Below are positions 8,637 to 17,465 of a DNA stretch of 64,000 nucleotides, piece by piece. Source of the DNA: Prescottella soli (GTDB lineage: Bacteria; Actinomycetota; Actinomycetes; Mycobacteriales; Mycobacteriaceae); contig NZ_CP157276.1 in assembly GCF_040024445.1 (NCBI RefSeq), forward strand, positions 3,410,001 through 3,474,000. The letters run 5' to 3'. The translations under genes and the position numbers were made by a program. Under the pieces are notes generated by a model. The model did not search any database, was not told where the DNA came from, and was given only the letters and a program-made list of their open reading frames with translations. Each line of letters begins with the position of its first letter. The first letter of the stretch is position 1.

Positions 8637-9527
8637 GTGACGACAGCGATGCAGCGATCGGTCGATCTCGGTTCGGTGGTGCCGATCCAGTCGGCTCGGG
8701 GGCAGGGCGGCGAGATGTCGTCGGTGCTGGGGAAGGCCCGCTCGATCCTCGACGCCTTCGACAACGACCACAGCGATCTCTCGCTCACCGAGCTGACGCG
8801 CCGCAGCCGGGTCGCCAAGGCCACGGTGCACCGTCTCGCGGGGGAACTGGTCGAGTGGGGCCTGCTCGAGCGGGCCGGCACGAAGTACCGCCTGGGGCTG
8901 CGCCTGTTCGAGCTGGGACAGTTGGTGCCCCGGCAGCGGATCCTGCGTGACGCGGCACTGCCGTACATGGAGGACCTGCTGCTGGCGACGCAGGAGACCG
9001 TGCACTTCGCGGTGCGGGACGGCATCGACGTCCTCTACATCGAGAAGATCATCGGCCACCGCGGGCTCAACCAGCAGTCCCGCGTCGCCGGCCGGCTGCC
9101 GCTGTACTGCACTGCCACCGGGAAGATGATCCTGGCGTTCTCCCCGCAGTCGGTGTTCGACGAGGTGGTCGAGCAGGGCTTCACCGCGCTCACGTCGCGG
9201 ACGACGATGTCGGTGTCGGTCCTGCGCCAGCAGCTCGAGCGGATGCGCAAGGAACAGCTGGCGGTCGAGGTCGAGGAGACGCGACTGGGCTACATGAGCG
9301 TCGCGGTTCCGGTCTTCAGCGGACCCACCACGATCGCCGGCGCCCTGTCGGTCACGGGCCCCACCGTTCGTCTCAACGTCAGCCGGGTCACCGGCGCGCT
9401 GCGCACCGCGGGGATGGGGATCAGCCGCGCCCTGCACGCGATGAAGTGCACGCACGCCCCCGCCGACCTCGCACGGGGGATGGCCTGCAGCCCCACGATG
9501 TGCTCGTTCAACGGCTGCGGCAAGTGA
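8637..9527 (+). CDS. IclR family transcriptional regulator with Cys-rich tail
   Basis: The 296-residue regulator has an N-terminal winged helix, with SLTELTRRSRVAKATVHR marking the recognition region near residue 55. A C-terminal IclR effector domain follows and ends with the conserved VTGPTVRL. Beyond the family's usual end there is an added tail with four cysteines spaced C-x12-C-x4-C-x4-C, which could bind a metal or sense redox state. The GTG start follows a perfect AGGAGG by five bases. IclR proteins usually control neighbouring catabolic genes, here probably the ring-cleavage and transport block upstream. Confidence 0.85.
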   Translation: MTTAMQRSVDLGSVVPIQSARGQGGEMSSVLGKARSILDAFDNDHSDLSLTELTRRSRVAKATVHRLAGELVEWGLLERAGTKYRLGLRLFELGQLVPRQRILRDAALPYMEDLLLATQETVHFAVRDGIDVLYIEKIIGHRGLNQQSRVAGRLPLYCTATGKMILAFSPQSVFDEVVEQGFTALTSRTTMSVSVLRQQLERMRKEQLAVEVEETRLGYMSVAVPVFSGPTTIAGALSVTGPTVRLNVSRVTGALRTAGMGISRALHAMKCTHAPADLARGMACSPTMCSFNGCGK

Positions 9528-9548
9528 GTGTCGGGAGCGCTGGGTAAT

Positions 9549-9584
9549 CTCGTGGATCCCGGGTGATCCGCCCGGTTCCACGAG
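9549..9584 (+). terminator. Hairpin after the IclR gene
   Basis: CTCGTGGA and TCCACGAG form the base of a long stem whose inner part pairs CCGGG with CCCGG across a small bulge. It lies about 20 bases after the IclR stop and is a plausible terminator, although no T-run follows. Confidence 0.5.
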
Positions 9585-9602
9585 TCGTCTGGAGGTGGCG
9601 CC

Positions 9603-10268
9603 GTGAGCGCGTTGTCCGACCCGAATGCGTTCCCGCCCTATGCCGTTCTTCCCGAACTGCCCCTCGCCGAGGACGATCGAGCCGAGCTCGGCCGGCAGAT
9701 CTGGGATCAGCTGATCACAGGCCGGGACGACGTCGACGACTTCATCGACTTCTACGGCGAGGACTACGAGCTCACCGAGGAACAGCTCGAGGCCGCGTTC
9801 GCTGCGCTCCGCACGGCCCGGCTGCGGCAGCAGGCGGAGATCGGGGCGTACACGTCCCGCACGACCGCCGCGTTCGAGGAACTGAACGCCAACGGTGTCG
9901 TCGCCCGCATGGACTTCTCGTGCTGCGGCACCTGCGCGTCCGGTGAGATCTGGGACGAGCGCGACGACAGCCGCCACTGGAAGGGGTACGTGTACTTCCA
10001 CCAGCAGGACACCGACCGTCTCGTCGAGGACGGGAAGACCCACATCGGTTACGGCGCGTTTCCGCCCGAGAAGTTCGACGAGGCCGCCTACGACGCGCTC
10101 AGTGAGGACGCGAGGGAGGCCCTCTACGCGGCCGACGTGACGCTCCTGCTCGACGGCGAGGTGTTTCCCGTCCTCCGGCGGCACGGCATCGAGCCGGTGT
10201 GGGACCGGAACCTCGGCACGCGGGTGCTGCTCGAGAACGCCGATTGGTACGCCCCGATCGAGGCGTAG
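9603..10268 (+). CDS. DUF6891 family protein of unknown function
   Basis: The acidic 221-residue protein resembles the DUF6891 family. The family-like core holds MDFSCCGTCASGEI near residue 104 and the motif GYVYFHQQDT near residue 126. The three cysteines in CCGTC could bind a metal or form a disulfide, but no activity is known. There is no signal peptide or membrane segment. The GTG start has GGAGGTGG just upstream. It stands between the IclR terminator and a convergent CoA-ligase gene, so it is probably an independent unit. Confidence 0.65.
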   Translation: MSALSDPNAFPPYAVLPELPLAEDDRAELGRQIWDQLITGRDDVDDFIDFYGEDYELTEEQLEAAFAALRTARLRQQAEIGAYTSRTTAAFEELNANGVVARMDFSCCGTCASGEIWDERDDSRHWKGYVYFHQQDTDRLVEDGKTHIGYGAFPPEKFDEAAYDALSEDAREALYAADVTLLLDGEVFPVLRRHGIEPVWDRNLGTRVLLENADWYAPIEA

Positions 10269-10297
10269 CGCGTCCGTTCGTCGCGGTCGGGCGGACG

Positions 10298-11803
10298 TCA
10301 GCGGCCGGGCGCGGTTCCGACGGCATCGGCATCCCACGTGTGTGCCCCGACGCCACGTTCCCGTAGCTCCGCCTTGCGCACCTTGCCCGTCTCGGTGAGA
10401 GGCAGGGCATCGACGACGTCGATGTACCGGGGCAGCGCGAAGTAGGCGAGGTGAGGTTCGGCGAACCGGCGCAGTTCGGCGGGATCGACGTGGTGCCCGG
10501 GCCGGACGACGACGGCGGCCATCACTTCGTCCTCGGCCAGAGCCGACGGCACCGGGAACACCGCCACCTGCGCGACACCGGGATGCTGCGCGAGTACGTC
10601 CTCGACCTCGGCCGACGAGATGTTCTCGCCGCGGCGCCGAATGACGTCCTTGATGCGGTCGACGAACCGGAACCAGCCGTCGTGTTCGCGGATCACCCGA
10701 TCACCGGTGGCGAGCCACGCGCCCGGGGCATGGGGAGCGTCGCCGAGGTAGCCGAGCGCGAAGGCGCCGTCGAGCCCGGTGCGCACCAGCAACTCGCCCG
10801 GGGTGCCGTCCGGGACCGGGTGGCCGGCCGGGTCGACGACGAGTGCGGCGTAGCCCGGCATGATCGTGCCGAGGTAGCCCGCGCGTCGGTCACCGGGCAG
10901 GGTGCCGAGCACGAGGTTGGTCTCGGTGGTGCCGAAGCCGTCGATCAGCTCGATGCCGAACCGGTCCCGGAACGGCCGCCACAGCCGCTCGGGTGTCGCA
11001 GGGGAGAGCGCACGCGTCGCCCGGTGCGCCCGATCGGCCGTCGTCGGCGGCCGGCCGGCCAGCATGGCGACCATCGCGCCGAGCAGATACACGACGGTCG
11101 CGTCCACGTCGGCCACGCGCCGCCAGTATTCGTGCACCGAGAAGTGTTGTCCCAGCACGAAGGTGCCACCCGCCACCACGGCCTGGAAGAAGGCGTTGAT
11201 GGCATTGGTGTGGAACAGCGGCAGGCCGTTGTAGAGGACGTCGTCGGCGTCCAGATCGAGCGATGCCCCCACACCCCGCCCCCACCACAGGAACTGGGCG
11301 TGGGGACACAGCACTCCCTTCGGCAGCCCGGTGGTGCCGGAGGTGAACAGCACGGCAGCCGGGTCGAGCGCCGAGATGACCGCCTCGGGCGGCACCGGTG
11401 CTGAATCCGGCTGCGGCGCAGAGCCGGAGCCGACGATCCACCGCTCGCCGCGGAAGCCCGCCCCCTCGACCCGGGCGACGTACTCCGGTTCGACGAGCAG
11501 CCGGCGCGCGCCCGACGCCGCGAGGACGTGGCTCAGCGCGTCGCCGCGGAAGGCGGTGTTGAGCGGCACCGCGACGGCGCCCAGCCACGCGCAACCGAGG
11601 ATCAGGTCGATCAGCTCGATGCGGTTCGTGGTCATCGCGGCGACCGGATCGCCGCGCCGGACCCCGCGGCGCGCGAGCGACGCGGCCATCGCGGCTGCGC
11701 GGTCCGCCAGTTCGCGGTAGGTCACCCGCACGTCCCCGACGCGCAGTGCGGTGTGATCGCCGCGGCGATCGGCGCGGTCGAGGAGCAGTGCCGGGATCGT
11801 CAT
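10298..11803 (-). CDS. AMP-forming acyl-CoA/aryl-CoA ligase
   Basis: The 501-residue enzyme is of the ANL superfamily, which activates carboxylic acids with ATP and CoA. The P-loop motif LFTSGTTGLPKG lies near residue 150, the adenine-site motif GFGTTETN near 290, the TGD motif near 370, and the C-terminal catalytic Lys is in TETGKVRK. The ATG at 11803 is preferred; longer frames overlap the reductase gene. It is the last gene of a minus-strand group that includes a reductase, a CoA transferase, a binding protein and an enoyl-CoA hydratase, a set suited to CoA-thioester degradation of an aromatic or alicyclic acid. Confidence 0.85.
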   Translation of the reverse strand: MTIPALLLDRADRRGDHTALRVGDVRVTYRELADRAAAMAASLARRGVRRGDPVAAMTTNRIELIDLILGCAWLGAVAVPLNTAFRGDALSHVLAASGARRLLVEPEYVARVEGAGFRGERWIVGSGSAPQPDSAPVPPEAVISALDPAAVLFTSGTTGLPKGVLCPHAQFLWWGRGVGASLDLDADDVLYNGLPLFHTNAINAFFQAVVAGGTFVLGQHFSVHEYWRRVADVDATVVYLLGAMVAMLAGRPPTTADRAHRATRALSPATPERLWRPFRDRFGIELIDGFGTTETNLVLGTLPGDRRAGYLGTIMPGYAALVVDPAGHPVPDGTPGELLVRTGLDGAFALGYLGDAPHAPGAWLATGDRVIREHDGWFRFVDRIKDVIRRRGENISSAEVEDVLAQHPGVAQVAVFPVPSALAEDEVMAAVVVRPGHHVDPAELRRFAEPHLAYFALPRYIDVVDALPLTETGKVRKAELRERGVGAHTWDADAVGTAPGR

Positions 11804-11837
11804 CGATTCCGGCAGTGGCAGTGCTCCGGTTACATGG

Positions 11838-12785
11838 TCACGGAACGACGACGGCACGGCCGGCGACCTTGCCCTCACGCATCAGGTGCAGCGCGTCGGC
11901 GATGTCGTCGAGCGGGAACTGCTGGACCGCGAGGCGGATATCGCCGGCCACGAGGCGGGCGATCATGTCGGGGGCGAGTTCGGCCTGGCGCGCCGTCTTG
12001 CGAATCATGTTGACCGGCAGAATCGCAACGTCGCTGAGCAGCCAGTTCGGCAGGTCGATCGTGAGCTGCGTGCCGAGGGTGTAGCCGATCAGCGCGGCGC
12101 GCCCGCCCGGCACGACGCGGGCGAGCAGGTGCGGCAGCGCGTCCCCGCCCAGGGTGTCGATCAGGACCTCGGCGACCGGATCGGGCCCGAGTGCCTCGGC
12201 CACCTCCTCGCCGCGCCCGACGATCGGCCGGACACCCTCCGGCAGCAGCGCGACCTGGTCCTCGCGAGGCACCACCCCGATCACCTCGGAGGCCCCGGCC
12301 AGCAGCGCGAACTGCGCGGCCATCGCCCCCACCGCGCCCGACGCTCCCGACACGACGACCCGCTCGCCCACCCGGACGTCGGCGACGTCGTGGACGGCCA
12401 CGTATCCGGTGGTGCTGGGCAGCAGGAAGGTTGCCGCGATCGCCGGATCGAGACCCGAATCGAACGGGGTGAACGCCTTGTCCGCGGCCACCACGTACTC
12501 GGCCCAGCAGCCGTTCTTGAACAACCCGATCCCGCCGCCGCGCACCAGGACCCGGGTTCCGGGCGCGAAGGCGTCGGATTCGACGACGGTGCCCGCGCCG
12601 TCCGTGCCGCCGATGTGCGGCAGCGACGGACGGACGTCGAACGTGCCGCTCGCGACCGTCATGTCGAGGTGGCCGAGGGCGGCCGCGTCGATCCGGACCA
12701 GGGTCTGGCCGGACTCCCGGGTGGGGGCGTCAACCTCGTCGATCACGGGGGCCTGTCCGAAACTGTGGAGCCGAGCGGCGCGCAT
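11838..12785 (-). CDS. Zinc-independent medium-chain reductase/quinone oxidoreductase
   Basis: The 315-residue MDR-family protein has an N-terminal GroES-like domain and a Rossmann domain with the NADP(H) loop SGASGAVGAMAAQ near residue 150. The zinc-ligand cysteines of alcohol dehydrogenases are absent, which fits quinone or enoyl reductases. It ends 34 bases before the CoA-ligase start. It may reduce a ring-derived enone or enoyl intermediate; the substrate is not evident. Confidence 0.82.
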   Translation of the reverse strand: MRAARLHSFGQAPVIDEVDAPTRESGQTLVRIDAAALGHLDMTVASGTFDVRPSLPHIGGTDGAGTVVESDAFAPGTRVLVRGGGIGLFKNGCWAEYVVAADKAFTPFDSGLDPAIAATFLLPSTTGYVAVHDVADVRVGERVVVSGASGAVGAMAAQFALLAGASEVIGVVPREDQVALLPEGVRPIVGRGEEVAEALGPDPVAEVLIDTLGGDALPHLLARVVPGGRAALIGYTLGTQLTIDLPNWLLSDVAILPVNMIRKTARQAELAPDMIARLVAGDIRLAVQQFPLDDIADALHLMREGKVAGRAVVVP

Positions 12786-12848
12786 GTGTTCTCCTTCTGG
12801 ATCTTTCGAAAACTGGGTCGGCCCGTGGGCCGTGGAATCAGGCCGGGG

Positions 12849-15188
12849 TCAGGTCAGGACGCCGTCGGCGCGCAGCCGGGCGATGGTCTCGGGCGGGTAC
12901 CCGGCGACGTCGCGCAGCACGGCATCGGTATCGGCGCCGAGCAGTGGGGCCGCGCGGCGGATCGACACCGGGGCACCCACGCGAACCGGTGCTCCCTCGT
13001 GCAGGAAGCGGCCGGCCTTCGGGTGGTCACCGGGAACGTAGTAGCCGCGTGCCCGCAGGTGCGGATCGCTCTCGACCAGGTCGCGACCGTTCTGGACGGC
13101 ACCGGCGGGGACACCGGCGGACTGGAGGCGGTCGGCGACGGTCTCGGCGGGCAGGGACGCCGTCCACGACGCGATCGCGTCGGCGATCTCGGCCTCGTGC
13201 TCGCGGCGTCCCGGTGCGGTGCGGAACCTGCTGTCGTCGGACCATTCCGGACGTCCGAGCGCCTCGCACAGATGCTGCCAGTCGGTGGCGTCGCGGACCG
13301 CGATCGTGCACCAGCGGTCGACGCCGAGGCACCGGAAGACCCCGTGTGGCGACATCGTGGGATGGGCGTTGCCGATCGGTGTCGGGAACCTTCCGGTGCC
13401 GGTGGCCTGTACGACGCTGGTGGCCATGTGCGACGCCATCGCCTCGAGTTGGGACAGGTCGACGTGCTGGCCGCGGCCGGTGCGGTCGCGGTGCTCGAGC
13501 GCGGCGAGGACGGCGGTCGCGGCCTGCAGTCCCGCCACGATGTCGCCGTGGCCGTAGATCACGCCCACCACCTCGTCGGCGCTCCAACCGGTCAGCGCCG
13601 TCAACCCGGTTGCCGCGGAGACGATGTCGGCGTACGACACCCAGCCGCTGCGCGGCCCGGTGTGGCCCATGCCGGACATCGAGACGTACACGATGTCGGG
13701 GCGCAGTTCACGTAGCCGCTCGTACCCGAAGCCCATCTTCTCCATGACCGACGAACTGAAGTTCTCCACGACGACGTCGCTCTGCGCGATCAGGTCCGCG
13801 AGAACCTCGAGACCGGCGGGGGAGCGGGTGTCGAGGGTGATGCTGCGCTTGTTCCGGTTGACGTCGTTGAAGTAGCCGCTGGTGTCGGGGTCGTCGTGCG
13901 GGCCGCGGGACAGGTGCATGAACGGCGCGAACCGTGTCGGGTCCGGCCGGCCCAGCGACTCGACCTTGACGACGTCCGCGCCGTGGTCGGCGAGGATGCG
14001 GGTGCAGTACGGCCCGGCGAGCACCCAAGTGAGGTCCAGGACCCGGATGCCGTCGAGCGGCAGCCTCGTCGAATCGCTCTCGGGCACGGCGTGATTCCGC
14101 TCTCCGTCTGCGTCGAGAAGTGACTGGTGTTCACCGAGGCCGGCCACCGGGAGGTCGCGGACGCGGGTGCCCTCCGGGAAGGCGAAGCCGAATCCCAGGT
14201 CGCGCGTCACGCCCGCGTCGGACACGACGTCGACGAAGAAGTCGCGGTCGTTCAGTTGCGGGTTGACGAGCAGCTCGTCCGGGCGGTCGACGGCCGACCA
14301 CGGCAGTTTGCGGGTCTGCGCCGCGACCGCGAACTCCTCCTTGGTCCACTTGTCGAGGAAACGCTGCACCACCTCGAAGATGTGGTCCTGATGCCGCTTT
14401 CGTTCCACCGGATCGCCCCAGCGGGGATCGGCGAGGTCGTCGGCCGCGCCCTCCTCGACGAGCCAGGCGAGGAGCGCGTCCCACATGCGGGGGCTGCCGC
14501 CCAGTCCGCCACCCAGGAAGCCGTCGGCCGCGCGGAACAGACCGTGCGGCACCAACGGGTGCACGCGCCCGGGTCGCGGCGGCACCCGGTCCTCGTGCAG
14601 GTAGGCGAGCGTGCCGGCCTCGAGACTCGCGGCGACGCACTCCTGGGCGGAGACGTCGACGACCGGCACCGGGCCGAGTCGGCGCGCGCGTAGCCCGAGG
14701 AGCGCGCCGATCGCGGCGTTGACGCCGGCCAACTGCTCGGCCTGCCCCTCGGGGAGCAGGAGAGGAGGGCCGCCCGGATCGCCGACCTGGGCCAGCATGC
14801 CGCCGACGGCGGCGACGGTGAGATCGGTTGCCGCCCAACCGCTGCGCGGTCCGTCGACACCGAACGGGGTCACCCGCACGTGCACGGTCGAGTCGCGCTG
14901 CACCGAAACCTGTTCCGCCCCCGGGGCGCTGCCGTCGAGGAAGATGTCCGACGCCGCGACCAGCCGTGCAAGGTCACGACGTCCGGCGTCCGACCCGACA
15001 TCGAGGACGACGGACTTCTTGCCGGCGTGCCAGTGGCCGTACGCGTGCCCGCCGAACTCGCGCCGGCTGGGATCGCCGTCGGCCGGTTCGACGAGGACGA
15101 CGTCGTAGCCGAGGCCGACGAGGATACGTCCGGCGAAGCGGGTGAAGGGGCTCGACAGTTCGACCACCCGGATTGCGGATTCGACCAC
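12849..15188 (-). CDS. Tandem (two-domain) class III CoA-transferase, CaiB/BaiF family
   Basis: The 779-residue protein contains two class III CoA-transferase domains in one chain, whereas usual members are about 400 residues and form interlocked dimers. The second half is more canonical: it starts near residue 378 with GIRVLDLTWVLAGPYCTR and has the catalytic Asp in SYADIVSAATG. The first half keeps WAATDLTVAAVGGM, where the Asp may be active or structural, but lacks much of the small domain's usual sequence. The start is GTG. The enzyme transfers CoA between acids without ATP. Its neighbours suggest that the acceptor is an intermediate of the same pathway. Confidence 0.85.
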   Translation of the reverse strand: MVESAIRVVELSSPFTRFAGRILVGLGYDVVLVEPADGDPSRREFGGHAYGHWHAGKKSVVLDVGSDAGRRDLARLVAASDIFLDGSAPGAEQVSVQRDSTVHVRVTPFGVDGPRSGWAATDLTVAAVGGMLAQVGDPGGPPLLLPEGQAEQLAGVNAAIGALLGLRARRLGPVPVVDVSAQECVAASLEAGTLAYLHEDRVPPRPGRVHPLVPHGLFRAADGFLGGGLGGSPRMWDALLAWLVEEGAADDLADPRWGDPVERKRHQDHIFEVVQRFLDKWTKEEFAVAAQTRKLPWSAVDRPDELLVNPQLNDRDFFVDVVSDAGVTRDLGFGFAFPEGTRVRDLPVAGLGEHQSLLDADGERNHAVPESDSTRLPLDGIRVLDLTWVLAGPYCTRILADHGADVVKVESLGRPDPTRFAPFMHLSRGPHDDPDTSGYFNDVNRNKRSITLDTRSPAGLEVLADLIAQSDVVVENFSSSVMEKMGFGYERLRELRPDIVYVSMSGMGHTGPRSGWVSYADIVSAATGLTALTGWSADEVVGVIYGHGDIVAGLQAATAVLAALEHRDRTGRGQHVDLSQLEAMASHMATSVVQATGTGRFPTPIGNAHPTMSPHGVFRCLGVDRWCTIAVRDATDWQHLCEALGRPEWSDDSRFRTAPGRREHEAEIADAIASWTASLPAETVADRLQSAGVPAGAVQNGRDLVESDPHLRARGYYVPGDHPKAGRFLHEGAPVRVGAPVSIRRAAPLLGADTDAVLRDVAGYPPETIARLRADGVLT

Positions 15189-15314
15189 GGCTGCTCCGAT
15201 CGGTGACGCGGATTCTTCGGTGAGTGCGCCGACACTATGGCGACGTCGGGTCCCGGGAAACGATTCCGTTCTGCTGACCGAACCGGGCGCGGTCCGGCCG
15301 GCAGAACGGCGCGA

Positions 15315-16295
15315 TCAATCGCCCTTCGCGTGCTCGGTCACCCAGCCGTGCAGCATCACCGTGTCGGTGTCGACGGATCCGGCGATCTTGCCCTGGTCGC
15401 GGAAGAACGTGACCAGGTCGTCGGCGCGGGCCGTGTCGTCGGCGGTGAAGTCGCGTCCGACGAAGTCGATCTGGGTCACCGTGCGCTTCGCCTCCGCCGG
15501 ATCCATCTGGATCGCCGATGCGATCGCGGTGGCCGCGCGATCGGGGTCCGAGTCCACGATCGCGGCCGCGTCGGCGACCACCGCGAAGACCCGGGCCGCC
15601 AGCTCCTCGTTCGCGGCCAGCCACGACTCCGAGGTGAGCAGCCACTGCGAGTAGCGGGCGCCGAAGTCGCCGCTGGTACCGACGACGCGTCCACCGGTCG
15701 CCACGGCCTGCGCGACCCACGGGTCGAACGAGATGAAGCCGTCGATGTCGCCGCGAGCGAGCAGCGCGGGCTGCTCCGGCGGGCTGGTGCTCACCAGCTT
15801 CACCGCGGCCGGGTCGAGGCCGAGGCTGCGCAGGTACGCGTCGGTGAAGTACAGACCGATGCCGGGGAACACGCCCATCGTCCTTATCGACTGCGGCGTG
15901 ACGCCCGGGCGGAGCACCACCTGGAAGTAGCGGTCGGACTCCTCGTAGACGCCGAGCGCGCGCAGGCTCGGGTTGGCGGCCATCACCGTCAGGGCGGTCG
16001 AGTCGGCGTTGCCGGACATCTCGGAGGTGCCGGCCACGACGTTCTGGGCACTCGCGGCGCCGCCCTCGGTCTGGATGATCTGCACGTTCAGGCCTGCCGC
16101 CTCGAACAGGCCCTCCTTCTCGGCGACGAAGAACGGTGCGTACGACGGGTCGACGCCGACCGAGATGCGGACCAATCCGTCGGGGGCGGACGCGGCCGAC
16201 TCGGATGCGGGCCGGGAACAGGCGGTGGCGGCGACGGTGACCGCGGCGAGTGCCGCGACGGCGGCCAGTGCGCGGCGCCGGAATCTGGAGGTCAT
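15315..16295 (-). CDS. Second NMT1/SsuA-type solute-binding lipoprotein
   Basis: The 326-residue lipoprotein has an Arg-rich N-terminus, a hydrophobic segment and the lipid-modified Cys at residue 26 (VAATAC). The mature domain has SYAPFFVAEKEGLF and RGDIDGFISFDPW, both matching the binding protein at 2725-3705 at the same positions. No permease or ATPase genes are next to it, so it may feed the importer encoded at 3702-5341 with a related ligand. It lies between the CoA-transferase and enoyl-CoA hydratase genes on the same strand. Confidence 0.87.
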   Translation of the reverse strand: MTSRFRRRALAAVAALAAVTVAATACSRPASESAASAPDGLVRISVGVDPSYAPFFVAEKEGLFEAAGLNVQIIQTEGGAASAQNVVAGTSEMSGNADSTALTVMAANPSLRALGVYEESDRYFQVVLRPGVTPQSIRTMGVFPGIGLYFTDAYLRSLGLDPAAVKLVSTSPPEQPALLARGDIDGFISFDPWVAQAVATGGRVVGTSGDFGARYSQWLLTSESWLAANEELAARVFAVVADAAAIVDSDPDRAATAIASAIQMDPAEAKRTVTQIDFVGRDFTADDTARADDLVTFFRDQGKIAGSVDTDTVMLHGWVTEHAKGD

Positions 16296-16335
16296 GGGTT
16301 TCCTTCGTGGGGAGGGGAATCGGTGCGTGCTGTGC

Positions 16336-17127
16336 TCAGTGGCCGGTGAACGTCGGCGGCCGCTTGTCGAGGAAGGCCTGCAGCCCCTCGGCGGTGTCGC
16401 GGGTGCGGATCAGTTCGAGGACGGCGGCGAACTCGACATCGAGTGCCTCGTCGAGTGGAAGCGTGCGGCCCACTTCGACGATTCGCTTGAGCATGCCGAT
16501 GGTGCGCGTCGGCTTCGCGGCCAACTCGGTCGCGAGTTCATCGATGCGGGAATCGAATCGGTCATCGGGAACCACCTCGTCGACCAGGCCGATGCGCAGG
16601 GCTTCGGCAGCCGACAACCGGCCTCCCTGGATCATCAGCAGCTTCGCGCGATGGGCTCCGAGGAGTCGGGGGAGTCGTTGACTGCCGCCGGCGCCGGGAA
16701 AGAGCCCGAGCCCCATCTCGGGGAAACCGATGGTCGCCGACTCCGTCATCACTCGGACGTCGCACGCGAGCGAGAGTTCCGCGCCGCCGCCCAGAGCATG
16801 GCCGTTCAAAGCTGCGACAACGGGTTTCGGCGCCGACTCCAGCAGCTTCTGCACGTCGATCCACGGCCGCATCGCGCGCTGCGTCGCCTCGGTGAGCTCA
16901 CGCATGACCCCGATGTCGGCACCCGCGACGAAGAATCGACCGGTTCCACGCACGACGATGCAGCGGACGTCGGGGTCGGTGGACAGCGGTGGAAGGACGG
17001 TGAGCAGTTCGGCGATCAGCGCGGGATCGAACGCGTTGGCGGGCGGCCGGTCGATCGTGAGCGTCGCGACGCCGTTCGCGAGGGTCACATCGACGCACTC
17101 GGTGGTGGGTGGGCTGTCGATCGTCAT
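16336..17127 (-). CDS. Enoyl-CoA hydratase/isomerase (crotonase) family enzyme
   Basis: The 263-residue crotonase has the oxyanion-hole motif FVAGADIG near residue 66 and GHALGGGAELSLACD near residue 110. Both Glu residues needed for hydratase chemistry are present, in GGAELS and in FPEMGLGL followed by FPGAGG. It should hydrate an unsaturated CoA ester or carry out a related crotonase step. It is the upstream member of the minus-strand CoA-thioester gene group, 40 bases from the binding-protein gene. Confidence 0.9.
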   Translation of the reverse strand: MTIDSPPTTECVDVTLANGVATLTIDRPPANAFDPALIAELLTVLPPLSTDPDVRCIVVRGTGRFFVAGADIGVMRELTEATQRAMRPWIDVQKLLESAPKPVVAALNGHALGGGAELSLACDVRVMTESATIGFPEMGLGLFPGAGGSQRLPRLLGAHRAKLLMIQGGRLSAAEALRIGLVDEVVPDDRFDSRIDELATELAAKPTRTIGMLKRIVEVGRTLPLDEALDVEFAAVLELIRTRDTAEGLQAFLDKRPPTFTGH

Positions 17128-17247
17128 GGCGGCTCCAGGTCTCGGTGAATCGGGTCCGGTGAACCCGTGGAGAGGAGCCGAGTATCGACGGGAGTTGGTG
17201 CGGTGGGCACGACCGTCGGTCCGGTGGGCGAACCGGAATGTCCTTGT

Positions 17248-17439
17248 TCACGAACGGTTGCGAGCCGTGGCGGTATAGCGGGCGGGGCTCAGGCCCGGTC
17301 GGCACCGAGCAGTCCCTGCGGGCTCGACCGGCTTCGGCATCAGCGGGTCGGGCGGCAGCCCGGTGAATCCGCCGGCATAGCACGGCTGTCGGATCCCGGG
17401 AAGCGCGAAATTCGCGGTGCGCGAGACCTGCTCGCACAC
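17248..17439 (-). other. Possible small Cys-containing ORF downstream of the AurF-like gene
   Basis: In the 338-base gap between two minus-strand genes, one frame shows strongly GC-biased third positions and protein-like composition (for example CEQVSRTANFALPGIRQPCY) for about 40 codons after the AurF-like stop. From a GTG it would give 63 residues with three cysteines. No good ribosome site is seen. It may be a real small protein, a frame-shifted remnant of a longer C-terminus, or chance. The rest of the gap up to 17247 shows nothing recognisable. Confidence 0.3.
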
Positions 17440-17465
17440 CGCGCACTCGCGCCGTGCCCCCGCCG

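Noticed and set aside
10269-10297. CGTCCG/CGGACG pair as terminator between convergent genes
   Set aside because: Six-base arms at a loop distance that gives little stability; not convincing.
8580-10337. Long antisense frame opposite the IclR and DUF6891 genes
   Set aside because: The composition is of shadow type, no motif is present, and both + strand genes are well supported.
11886-13715. Long + strand frame opposite the reductase and CoA-transferase genes
   Set aside because: Low-complexity Arg/Gly/Asp composition without any recognisable domain; the minus-strand genes carry clear catalytic motifs.
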